Shown: piece after piece, positions 23,916 to 30,491 of the stretch
Layout: each line of letters opens with the position of its first letter
Numbering within the stretch: the first letter of the stretch is position 1
DNA from: Micromonospora solifontis
GTDB taxonomy: Bacteria; Actinomycetota; Actinomycetes; Mycobacteriales; Micromonosporaceae
DNA length: 38,350 nucleotides
Assembly: GCF_003725545.1 (NCBI RefSeq)
Contig: NZ_RJLN01000051.1
Location: forward strand, 1-38,350
Reading direction: 5' to 3'
Made by a program: the position numbers and the translations under genes
The notes under the pieces: model-generated
The model's database searches: none
The model's input: the letters and a program-made list of their open reading frames with translations, nothing else
Told to the model about the DNA's origin: nothing

Positions 23916-24635
23916 ATGACGAACAGTCAACCGGCGCGGTCCGTGCAGCTTCCACCCGGCACGGCGGCCAGGCTGGCGGAGTTTGCGCGATACGAGTGGT
24001 ACGGGGAGAGCAGCGGTATCGGGCCGGAGCAGGCCTGGGGCATGCTGTCGACGCTGCTGCCACTCAGCCAGTCCGACCCGGCCGGCCTGGCCGCCGCCCT
24101 CGCCCGCGAGGTGACCCCGCTCGGCGGCTGGCCCGCGTACGGAGCGAGCCGGGCGATCGCGGAACTACTGGGTCTCGCCTTCGAGGGCGAGGCCGCCACG
24201 GCGGTGCTCGACGGTGCCATCCGCTTCCTGCGGCAGAACGGCATCCCGCCGCTGCGGGTGCGCCCCTACGAGTGGAGCCGGTGGGTCGACACCGGCGGCA
24301 CGGTGGAAGCCTGGCTGCCCACCATCCCGCCGCCGCCTCCCGAGCGGTCGGGGCTGCGCGAACTGGCACCCGGCGAGGTGCGCCACGTCGCCACGATGAC
24401 CGCGGACCGGGACGCCAACACCATCTATGTCCAGCACGACGGCGCCGGGGGATATGTGGCGGTGATCGATGCCCGATTCAGCGACGAGGACCCGACCCGG
24501 TCGCGGGGCGCGTGGAAACGGGCCGACTCGCTCTACGGCATCTTTCTCGCCGTCGGCCTGGCGTTGCAGGCACCGCCGCACTGGGTGAGCGCCGAACTGG
24601 CCCCGTACATCCCGCTACCCCGACCGGTCATCTGA
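23916..24635 (+). CDS. Hypothetical protein, 239 aa
   Basis: Not recognised. The ATG at 23916 has GAGGAGG at good distance. The N-terminal half is helical (GTAARLAEFARYEWYGESSG, AYGASRAIAELLGLAFEGEA, LDGAIRFLRQNGIPPL). After a Pro-rich hinge (TIPPPPPERSG) the C-terminal half looks like alternating strands (HVATMTADRDANTIYVQHDG, YVAVIDARFSDEDPTRSR) followed by an amphipathic helix. No catalytic motif is apparent. It is preceded by the small membrane protein and followed 9 bp later by a 58-aa zinc-type protein, so it is probably cotranscribed with both. Confidence 0.75.
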   Translation: MTNSQPARSVQLPPGTAARLAEFARYEWYGESSGIGPEQAWGMLSTLLPLSQSDPAGLAAALAREVTPLGGWPAYGASRAIAELLGLAFEGEAATAVLDGAIRFLRQNGIPPLRVRPYEWSRWVDTGGTVEAWLPTIPPPPPERSGLRELAPGEVRHVATMTADRDANTIYVQHDGAGGYVAVIDARFSDEDPTRSRGAWKRADSLYGIFLAVGLALQAPPHWVSAELAPYIPLPRPVI

Positions 24636-24644
24636 GGAGGAACG

Positions 24645-24821
24645 ATGCCCACCTACGAGCCGAACTGCGACAACTGCTTCAAGTGCATCCCGTGCAAGGG
24701 GACCGGGGTGGTGAAGCGCACCCGGATGGACCGTGGCAAGGCGTACTACGTCGACGAGACCTGCCCGACCTGCCGGGGAGTCGGCGGCAAGCCGGGCGCC
24801 GGCCACCACAACCACCGCTGA
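24645..24821 (+). CDS. 58-aa CxxCxGxG protein (DnaJ-type zinc motif)
   Basis: A small gene with a strong ribosome binding site (GAGGAGGA) and ATG at 24645. It has six cysteines: C8, C11, C14, C17, C40 and C43. Two copies of the DnaJ zinc-centre motif are present, CIPCKGTG (14-21) and CPTCRGVG (40-47), which together would make one zinc site; the earlier C8-x2-C11 pair is extra. The tail is His-rich (GHHNHR). It may be a small zinc chaperone or nucleic-acid-binding adaptor for its neighbours. It lies 9 bp after the 239-aa gene and 16 bp before the nuclease-like gene. Confidence 0.75.
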   Translation: MPTYEPNCDNCFKCIPCKGTGVVKRTRMDRGKAYYVDETCPTCRGVGGKPGAGHHNHR

Positions 24822-24837
24822 CCGGACAGGAGCGCCG

Positions 24838-25505
24838 ATGCGGATCGCCGGAGCGTTGCGGGTCGAGACGGTGATGACGGAGCTGCGTGCCGAGCGGTCC
24901 GTGTTCCATTCGGAGGCGGACTTTCAACACGCCTTCGCCTGGGCGGTGCACCGGCTGGAGGGGGTATCAGGGTCCGGCTGGAGGTGCGGCAGGAACAGAA
25001 CGAGTACCTGGACCTGCTCTGCGACGGCCCGCGCGGCCGGACGGCGATCGAGTTCAAGTACTTCACCGCGCGGTGGGACGGCGTCGATCCCGGGACTGGT
25101 GAGGAGTTCCGCCTGCGCAGCCACGCCGCCGCTGACCTGGCTCGTCGCAACTTCGTCTTCGACATCGCCCGGCTGGAGCGGTTCTGCCGCTCCGGTCCGG
25201 CGCGGACGAATGGGTTCGCTGTCCTGCTCACCAACGACCGGGGACTGTGGAATCCCCCGCTCGGCGATCGACCGACCCGGGACCGCGAGTTCCGGGTCCA
25301 CGAGGGCCGGCGGCTCACCGGCACCCTCCGGTGGGGGACCGACGGCCGGCACTTCCTGCCGAATCAGCGCGACCTGACCGGCGACTACCTGCTCGGCTGG
25401 CAGGATTTCACACAACTTCCTGGACGTAACGGCCAGTTCCGGTGGCTCGCGGTACCCGTCGGCGACGTCGAGATGTCCGCAGCCTCGGGCGCAGGAAAGG
25501 GTTGA
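24838..25505 (+). pseudogene. PD-(D/E)XK nuclease-like gene with a single-base frameshift
   Basis: The first frame from ATG 24838 gives MRIAGALRVETVMTELRAER...AVHRLEG and then loses sense. A second frame continues from about 24968 with RVRLEVRQEQNEYLDLLCDG to a stop at 25505. Adding one G to the run of five at about 24961 joins them into a protein of about 222 aa. The joined protein has a plausible nuclease core: D (25011-25013) in EYLDLL, then E-x-K (25050-25058) in AIEFKYF, spacing D-x12-E-x-K. It would be a small restriction-endonuclease-fold enzyme. The frameshift may be a real mutation or a homopolymer error. It lies in the same operon as its neighbours. Confidence 0.7.
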
Positions 25506-25509
25506 TCGC

Positions 25510-26055
25510 ATGGGCGCGGATGCTCGTCGTGCCGCTGGCCGGACCATCGAGTTCGTGAGGTCCCTCGCCGAGCGGCAGTACGGTCGGGTGTGGGTCCCCG
25601 ACTTTCTCGAGATGACGCCTGACGTGCAGGGCTTCGTGGTCTTTCACGACGGTGGGCTGGTGCTGGTCTACGCCGTGGTGAGCCAGGCGGACCCGGCCCG
25701 CTGGTTCTTCCAGATGGTCTGCGCCCCCGGGGTGGACGTACCGGACATTCCCGGGGCGATGACGTGGGCGAACATCAGGAACCGGCAGGCGGACGCCGGT
25801 CGCTACTACTGCGTCGTCAAGACCGACCAGAGCGCCTGTCACGTGGTGTTCATGATCGATTTGTGGAGCGGACTGCTTGACGAGGTCACCGCACCCCGGG
25901 CACAACCGGCCCGGGACCTGCTCGACGGCTCGCTGGCGGTGTGTGTCGACAACGCCACCGCCGGCTACCGCCACCTGGTCTCCTACCTCCCGGCCCGGCA
26001 GTTCGCTCCGACGGAAGCCGACGCCTGGACCCTGTTCGCCTGTACCCAGGATTGA
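25510..26055 (+). CDS. Hypothetical protein, 181 aa
   Basis: Not recognised. The ATG at 25510 follows GGAAAGG, 4 bp after the nuclease-like gene's stop. It is a mixed alpha/beta sequence: GRTIEFVRSLAERQYGRVWV, VQGFVVFHDGGLVLVYAVVS, ARWFFQMVCAPGVDVPDIPG, GRYYCVVKTDQSACHVVFMI. Trp and aromatic residues are frequent. No catalytic signature, signal peptide or membrane helix. Tight spacing suggests it works with the adjacent nuclease-like and glycosylase-like proteins. Confidence 0.75.
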   Translation: MGADARRAAGRTIEFVRSLAERQYGRVWVPDFLEMTPDVQGFVVFHDGGLVLVYAVVSQADPARWFFQMVCAPGVDVPDIPGAMTWANIRNRQADAGRYYCVVKTDQSACHVVFMIDLWSGLLDEVTAPRAQPARDLLDGSLAVCVDNATAGYRHLVSYLPARQFAPTEADAWTLFACTQD

Positions 26056-26059
26056 ACGC

Positions 26060-26944
26060 GTGCCCGGACGTCACCGAGCAGCCGAGCAGGAAGGCGGGCC
26101 GTTGTTGGGCAGCGATCCGGCCGAGACCGGACGGCGGATCGACGCGCTGCGCCGGTACCTGACCACGAACGTTCTCGCCGAGTCGGGTGCCTGTGTCTGC
26201 CGGAATCTGGACCGGTGCCGGCGTAGCGCCCTCCGTGACCGGGCCGGGGCAGCACGGCCGAGCGCCGCCTTCGCCGCCGGTCAGCTCTCCCACGTCGGCC
26301 ACCACTACGACCTGCGCCTCGACGGCCGGCCGCTGCGCATCCTGGTCATCGCCATGGAGACCGGCCGCTCACGCGAGAACGTGGGCCTCGACGAGCGGCG
26401 CGCCGAGGTGCTCGCCTCCGCGGCACTCGCCTTCCCGGCCCGCAACCCCCACATGCGGGGCGTCGCCAGCGCGCTGCGGCTCGCCCTGGGCCGGGAGCCG
26501 GGCCCGGACCGGGACGGCGAGCTGCTCCGGCTGCCCGGCCAGTTCCGGTCCGTGCACCTGTTCGACGCGTACGCCATGGCGAACCTGCGCCTCTGCTCCG
26601 CCACGGTGGCGGGCAGCGCGAAGTCGTTGGGGAACCCGACGATGAGCCGCAACTGCCTGCCGCATCTGTCGGCGACCATCAGGATCCTGCAGCCGACGTT
26701 GTGCATCGTGCAGGGCGTCGAGGTTTACCGGACGCTCACCACGGTGATGACCAACCGGCAGCGGCTCGGGTCGCACCTCGACCGGGCCCGGATCGCCGGC
26801 GTGGACACCCTGGTCGCCGGCTTCACCCATCCGTCCGCTATGCGGCTCACCGACCACTGGGGGCGGCTCACCTCGGCGCCGTACCTGACCGGGACGGTCG
26901 TGCCGACTCTGCGGGCGGCCCACCAGTTGCACCGCGCCGACTGA
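26060..26944 (+). CDS. Uracil-DNA-glycosylase-superfamily-like protein with Fe-S-type cysteines
   Basis: 294 aa from the GTG at 26060, four bases after the previous stop. Four cysteine positions match the Fe-S ligands of family-4/5-type UDGs: an N-terminal C45-x-C47-x5-C53 group, C179 in ANLRLCSATVAG (the usual NxVKC position) and C199 in SRNCLPHL (the usual CxPxL position). LSATIRILQPTLCIVQGVEV matches the following helix-strand, and H257 in GFTHPSAM matches the HPS motif of the DNA-binding loop. The usual first catalytic motif (GExPG) is replaced by VIAMETGR, so activity on uracil is uncertain. The 3' end overlaps a convergent gene by 77 bp. Confidence 0.65.
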   Translation: MPGRHRAAEQEGGPLLGSDPAETGRRIDALRRYLTTNVLAESGACVCRNLDRCRRSALRDRAGAARPSAAFAAGQLSHVGHHYDLRLDGRPLRILVIAMETGRSRENVGLDERRAEVLASAALAFPARNPHMRGVASALRLALGREPGPDRDGELLRLPGQFRSVHLFDAYAMANLRLCSATVAGSAKSLGNPTMSRNCLPHLSATIRILQPTLCIVQGVEVYRTLTTVMTNRQRLGSHLDRARIAGVDTLVAGFTHPSAMRLTDHWGRLTSAPYLTGTVVPTLRAAHQLHRAD

Positions 26945-27182
26945 CCTGGTGCGGCGTCGTCGGCTGCGGCGCACGACGCAGGCCCGCCACCTGCACGAAG
27001 AGCTCGCGCCGGTCGACCGCCTGGCCGCGCCGGTCGATGACGTAGCCGGTCAGCCAGATCCAGCCGGTGTACGTCAGCTTGGGACCGACCGACACGACCC
27101 GGAAGGTCAGGGCGCGGTCGCCGGCGAACTGCACCGAGGCGCGGCCGTCGACCCGCAGCAGGTCACCCGGTTGCGGGCGCAC
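26868..27182 (-). CDS. Hypothetical protein, 104 aa
   Basis: Not recognised. The GTG at 27182 lies just past the stop of the DivIVA-like gene (27185), so expression would be coupled to it. Residues 1-70 look like a compact beta domain: PGDLLRVDGRASVQFAGDRA, FRVVSVGPKLTYTGWIWLTG, YVIDRRGQAVDRRELFVQVA. The Ser/Arg/Pro-rich tail falls in the 77-bp overlap with the convergent glycosylase-like gene and may not be functional. The pair has the look of the small regulatory genes next to GntR repressors on actinobacterial mobile elements. Confidence 0.6.
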   Translation of the reverse strand: MRPQPGDLLRVDGRASVQFAGDRALTFRVVSVGPKLTYTGWIWLTGYVIDRRGQAVDRRELFVQVAGLRRAPQPTTPHQVSRRGATGGPPAESARPSRSGTAPR

Positions 27183-27184
27183 CG

Positions 27185-27463
27185 CTACCAGGGGCCCTCG
27201 TTCGGCGGCCGGCACCCGCGGGCGTGCATGGTCTGCCAGTCGCGCAGCGCCCGCTTGAGTCGCTCGTTCTCCTCGGTGAGCTGCCGTAGCCGCCGGTGCA
27301 GGTCGGTCAGCTCGTCGGCGACCTGGGTCTGGAACTCGCGTACCTGATCGGGGTCGGCGCCCCGGCGGCGCCGGTCGAACGTGCGGGTCCGCGCCTCGTG
27401 CGCGGTCAACCGGGCCGGCAGGCCGGTCCCGTTCAGCTGGCCGGATCGATACACCTGGGCCAC
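27185..27463 (-). CDS. DivIVA-like coiled-coil protein
   Basis: 92 aa from the GTG at 27463 (AGGAT upstream). The centre resembles the DivIVA N-terminal motif: LTAHEARTRTFDRRRRGADP, then DQVREFQTQVADELTDLHRR, followed by a coiled coil LRQLTEENERLKRALRDW. Too short to be the cell-pole protein itself; a small scaffold or regulator is more likely. It is divergent from the short GntR regulator about 315 bp away, with the hypothetical 104-aa gene directly downstream. Confidence 0.7.
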   Translation of the reverse strand: MAQVYRSGQLNGTGLPARLTAHEARTRTFDRRRRGADPDQVREFQTQVADELTDLHRRLRQLTEENERLKRALRDWQTMHARGCRPPNEGPW

Positions 27464-27777
27464 GACGATCCTTTCCAGGGCAGGCGGGAGCGCGGAGGGT
27501 CGATGCGGTGGATTTGGAAGGGCGGGCCGTCCGCATGCCGGCCGCGGACGACCCGCCCGCTCCGCCGCCGCAGCTTGAGATCAGCGGTACGACAGCGGAG
27601 CAGTCCGGTGGGTCGGGACGGGCACGCGCACCCGCCCCGACCAGGGGGATGAGCCGAACTCGGTGCCACGCGAGGACCGGCTCCACTCCAACATAACTAG
27701 GGAACACAGGGGAGCCAAAGCACGTTGTTTAGCCATTCGAGTTGTGATCGAATTCGGGTTGCCACGCGAGGAGTGAC
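27464..27777. promoter_or_regulatory. Divergent control region of DivIVA-like and GntR genes
   Basis: 314 bp without a gene. The part from about 27690 to 27770 is distinctly richer in A+T and contains a 6-bp dyad, ATTCGA (27735-27740) and TCGAAT (27748-27753), 25 bp before the GntR start. It is a candidate operator for GntR autoregulation and for control of the divergent pair. Confidence 0.45.
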
Positions 27778-28017
27778 ATGCCCGAATCAGCCGAATACCT
27801 CCGCATCGCCGCCGACGTGATGGCCGACGTCAAGTCGGGGAAGCTGAAGCCAGGCGACCGACTGCCGTCGGTCGCACAGACCCGCGCGGACTACGGGGTC
27901 AGCTATGGGACCGTGCAGCTGGCGTACGTCCGTCTTGAAGCGCTCCGGGTGATCCGACGCCAGCAGGGCAAGGGCGTCTTCGTCACCGATCCAAAGACCT
28001 GGATGCGGGAGCCGTAG
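27778..28017 (+). CDS. Short GntR-family regulator (winged helix only)
   Basis: 79 aa covering only the GntR winged helix: YLRIAADVMADVKSGKLKPG, DRLPSVAQTRADYGVSYGTV (recognition helix), AYVRLEALRVIRRQQGKGVF. The large effector-binding domain of normal GntR proteins is absent. Such minimal GntR proteins are frequent on actinobacterial integrative elements, where they repress excision and transfer genes. The ATG at 27778 has GAGGAG upstream. A hairpin follows the gene and a dyad precedes it. Confidence 0.88.
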   Translation: MPESAEYLRIAADVMADVKSGKLKPGDRLPSVAQTRADYGVSYGTVQLAYVRLEALRVIRRQQGKGVFVTDPKTWMREP

Positions 28018-28056
28018 GTAGCGACCTGTCGGCTAGAACGGGACTTACGGGTACCC

Positions 28057-28076
28057 CCGTCCCGTCGGCGGGACGG
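28057..28076 (+). terminator. Stem-loop between GntR and PglX-like genes
   Basis: Arms CCGTCCCG (28057-28064) and CGGGACGG (28069-28076) with loop TCGG, ending 13 bp before the PglX-like start. It could terminate the GntR transcript or attenuate the next gene. Confidence 0.5.
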
Positions 28077-28089
28077 CTAGAGTCTTCGC

Positions 28090-29079
28090 GTGATCGACCG
28101 GAAGCTGCTCTTGTCCGACCTGCAGAAGCAGGTCAAGAACCTGGAAGAGCTGCCGGCGCACTGGTCGGACGAGTACCGGGCGGTCGTGGAGCGGCGGATC
28201 GCGGTCATCGAGGGCAACCGCAACATCGGGTTGATCGAGCGGCCGGAGTGCAAGCGGCGGTGGGCGACCGAGGGCTGGGACGCGATGCAGGCGAAGGCGC
28301 TGCGCGATTGGCTGCTGGACCGGTGTGAGGCGCGCGAGCTGTGGTACCACCATGTCGACGGGTTGGAGCAGCCGCGCCCGCTGACCACCGCCCAGCTCGC
28401 CGACGAGCTGCGCCGCGACGACGATGTGCTCACGGTCGCCGGCATCTACGCGCCCGGTCAGGATCTCGGCAAGGTGATCGCCGACCTGGTCGCCGACGAG
28501 CGCGTGCCGCACCTGGCCGCGCTGCGCTACAAGGACTCCGGCTTGACCAAGCGCGCCGACTGGGAGCAGGTGTGGGACCTCCAACGGCAGGAGGACGCGC
28601 TGCCCGACGAGGCGGCGAAGCGGGAGTTCCGCAAGCAGATCCCGGTGCCGCCGAAGTACACCTCGGCGGACTTCCTCAAGACCAGCTACGGGAAGCACCG
28701 GGGCAAGCTCGACGTGCCCAAGGAGCGGTTCGTGTCGTACCCGGGTGCCAGCCGTGACGGTGACCCGTCGCTGCTGGTCGGCTGGGCCGGCTGGGACCAC
28801 CGCGAGCAGGCCCAGGCCCTGGCCACCCTGATCGTCGCCCGCGAGCAGGAGGACGGCTGGGCCGCCGACCGGCTGCTGCCGCTGGTCGCGGGTCTGCGCG
28901 AGATCCTTCCCCGGGTACGCCAGTGGCACGGCGAGTTCGACCCCGAATGGGGCGCCTCGCCGGCGGACATCTACGCCGGCTTCCTCGCCGAAACCACCAA
29001 CCGCCTCCACCTCACCGACGACGCCCTCACCTCCTGGCGCCCGCCGAAGGCCGTCCGTGGCCGCAGAGCCAAGCAGTGA
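28090..29079 (+). CDS. PglX-like protein lacking the methyltransferase core (BREX-2 remnant)
   Basis: 329 aa; full-length PglX, the adenine methyltransferase of BREX-2/Pgl phage defence, is about 1200 aa. Residues 1-20 (MIDRKLLLSDLQKQVKNLEE) resemble the PglX N-terminus. From about residue 25 the sequence matches the PglX C-terminal region: NIGLIERPECKRRW, YKDSGLTKRADWEQVWDLQR, IPVPPKYTSADFLKTSYGKH, KLDVPKERFVSYPGASRDGD, LVGWAGWDHREQAQALA, WHGEFDPEWG, and the terminal LTDDALTSWRPP. The SAM-binding and NPPY motifs are absent. The frame is intact and codon use normal, so it may still be expressed. The GTG at 28090 has a stop four codons upstream and no clear ribosome binding site. No pglW, pglY or pglZ is in the window. 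Confidence 0.8.
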   Translation: MIDRKLLLSDLQKQVKNLEELPAHWSDEYRAVVERRIAVIEGNRNIGLIERPECKRRWATEGWDAMQAKALRDWLLDRCEARELWYHHVDGLEQPRPLTTAQLADELRRDDDVLTVAGIYAPGQDLGKVIADLVADERVPHLAALRYKDSGLTKRADWEQVWDLQRQEDALPDEAAKREFRKQIPVPPKYTSADFLKTSYGKHRGKLDVPKERFVSYPGASRDGDPSLLVGWAGWDHREQAQALATLIVAREQEDGWAADRLLPLVAGLREILPRVRQWHGEFDPEWGASPADIYAGFLAETTNRLHLTDDALTSWRPPKAVRGRRAKQ

Positions 29080-29129
29080 TCGAGCGAAGGTCGCCGGTGT
29101 CCACCCCTTCCGCACCTCAGGAGCCGACA

Positions 29130-30371
29130 ATGGGTAACGAGATTCAGCTGATCAGTGACGGCGATGGACTGGCGGTCATCGGAGATCCGACGGCCGTCGA
29201 ACGCTTCCTCGTCTCCGAGGGACTGCCGTCGACAGACCTCGGCCTGCCTCGGCTCGGATCTGTCCTCAAGGCCGGGTCCACCGCGGCGCAGGCGGGTTCC
29301 GAGATTGCCGCCAACTCGGGTCGCTGGGTGCAGCTGACCAAGGAGTCAGCGCAGCTCGTCGACAAGTTCGGTCTGATGCCGACCAAGACCCCAGGTGTCA
29401 GTCACGCGATGGTGGGGAATCCGGGCTCGATCCAGAAATGGCTCCAAATCTCGAAGGTGCACGGAGCGAACCCGGCGCTGCTGAGCGGTGCCGCGGGGGT
29501 CATGGCGCAGCTTGCGATGCAACAGAGCATGAAGGAGATCACCGACTATCTCGCCAAGATCGACGAGAAGGTCGACGATGTGCTCCGCGCCCAGAAGGAC
29601 GCCGTGTTGGCCCGCATGATCGGCGTGGGCTTCGTCCTCGAGGAGGCCATGACCATCCGAGACGCGAGGGGCCGGGTCGACGAGGTCACGTGGTCAAAGG
29701 TGCAGGGCGCGCCGGCGACGATCGCAGAAACCCAGGCGTACGCGTTGCGTCAACTCGACGCGCTCGCGGAGAAGCTGGAGCGCAAGACCACGATCGGTGA
29801 TCTCGCCAAGGCGGCCAAGGAAGCAGAAACGAAGGGCCAGGAGTGGCTTGCTGTCCTGGCTCGCTGCTTCCAACTGCAGGACGCGATCGCCGTGCTCGAA
29901 CTGGACCGGGTGCTGGACGCGTCGCCGAGCGAGTTGGACGGGCATCGTCTCGGGCTGCGGGCTGCCCGGCAGAACCGGCTGGAACTCATCTCCCGGTGCA
30001 CCGAGCGCCTGCTGGCCCGCATGGAGGCGGCCGCGGGCAGAGCCAACGCCAAGGTGCTGCTGAATCCGATGGACTCCCCGGCTGTGGTGAAGTCGAGCAA
30101 CCATGTCTCGGTCGCGATCGTCGAGTTCCACGGGCGGCTCGGGATCGAGGGCGCTGGCCAGTCATCGGAGGCGAGACGATGGACGGATGCGGCCAAGGAG
30201 GCGAGGGACAAGGCGCTCGAGGCGGGAGCAGACGGCGTCGGTGCCGCCCGGCGCCTCGGCGACGAGACCCTCGGCCGAGCCAAGTGGGCGACGGGCAAGC
30301 TCTCCAGCCGGTTCGCCGAGCGAGCGCTTCGTCGGCGCGGGGACGACGAGGAACGCGACGAGAAGGACTGA
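29130..30371 (+). CDS. Hypothetical helical protein, 413 aa
   Basis: Not recognised. ATG at 29130 with CAGGAG upstream, 50 bp after the PglX-like gene. Apart from a short N-terminal region (EIQLISDGDGLAVIGDPTAV, perhaps a small beta unit) it is almost all helix. A hydrophobic stretch NPALLSGAAGVMAQLAMQQS at about 110-130 is followed by charged amphipathic helices (MKEITDYLAKIDEKVDDVLR, LDALAEKLERKTTIGDLAKA, ARRWTDAAKEARDKALEAGA) and a very basic C-terminus. The layout could suit a membrane-interacting or coiled-coil scaffold protein. No enzyme motif is seen. A hairpin separates it from the 956-aa gene. Confidence 0.75.
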   Translation: MGNEIQLISDGDGLAVIGDPTAVERFLVSEGLPSTDLGLPRLGSVLKAGSTAAQAGSEIAANSGRWVQLTKESAQLVDKFGLMPTKTPGVSHAMVGNPGSIQKWLQISKVHGANPALLSGAAGVMAQLAMQQSMKEITDYLAKIDEKVDDVLRAQKDAVLARMIGVGFVLEEAMTIRDARGRVDEVTWSKVQGAPATIAETQAYALRQLDALAEKLERKTTIGDLAKAAKEAETKGQEWLAVLARCFQLQDAIAVLELDRVLDASPSELDGHRLGLRAARQNRLELISRCTERLLARMEAAAGRANAKVLLNPMDSPAVVKSSNHVSVAIVEFHGRLGIEGAGQSSEARRWTDAAKEARDKALEAGADGVGAARRLGDETLGRAKWATGKLSSRFAERALRRRGDDEERDEKD

Positions 30372-30418
30372 AACCCTCAATTGCAGCGGCGTGACAACTG
30401 AACCACCGGCTCCTGGCC

Positions 30419-30451
30419 CCTGACCCGCCCGGCTTTTGAGAGCGGGTCAGG
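30419..30451 (+). terminator. Stem-loop between the 413-aa and 956-aa genes
   Basis: Perfect 10-bp arms CCTGACCCGC (30419-30428) and GCGGGTCAGG (30442-30451) with a 13-nt loop. It probably ends the 413-aa transcript; partial read-through into the next gene is possible because the genes are only 120 bp apart. Confidence 0.55.
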
Positions 30452-30491
30452 ACACCCGTACGTGAGAAGTCTCGTTGTCGAGGAAGGCAGC

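Noticed and set aside
24950..24975. Programmed ribosomal frameshift in the nuclease-like gene
   Set aside because: No slippery heptamer with a stimulatory structure is apparent. A G-run indel explains it better.
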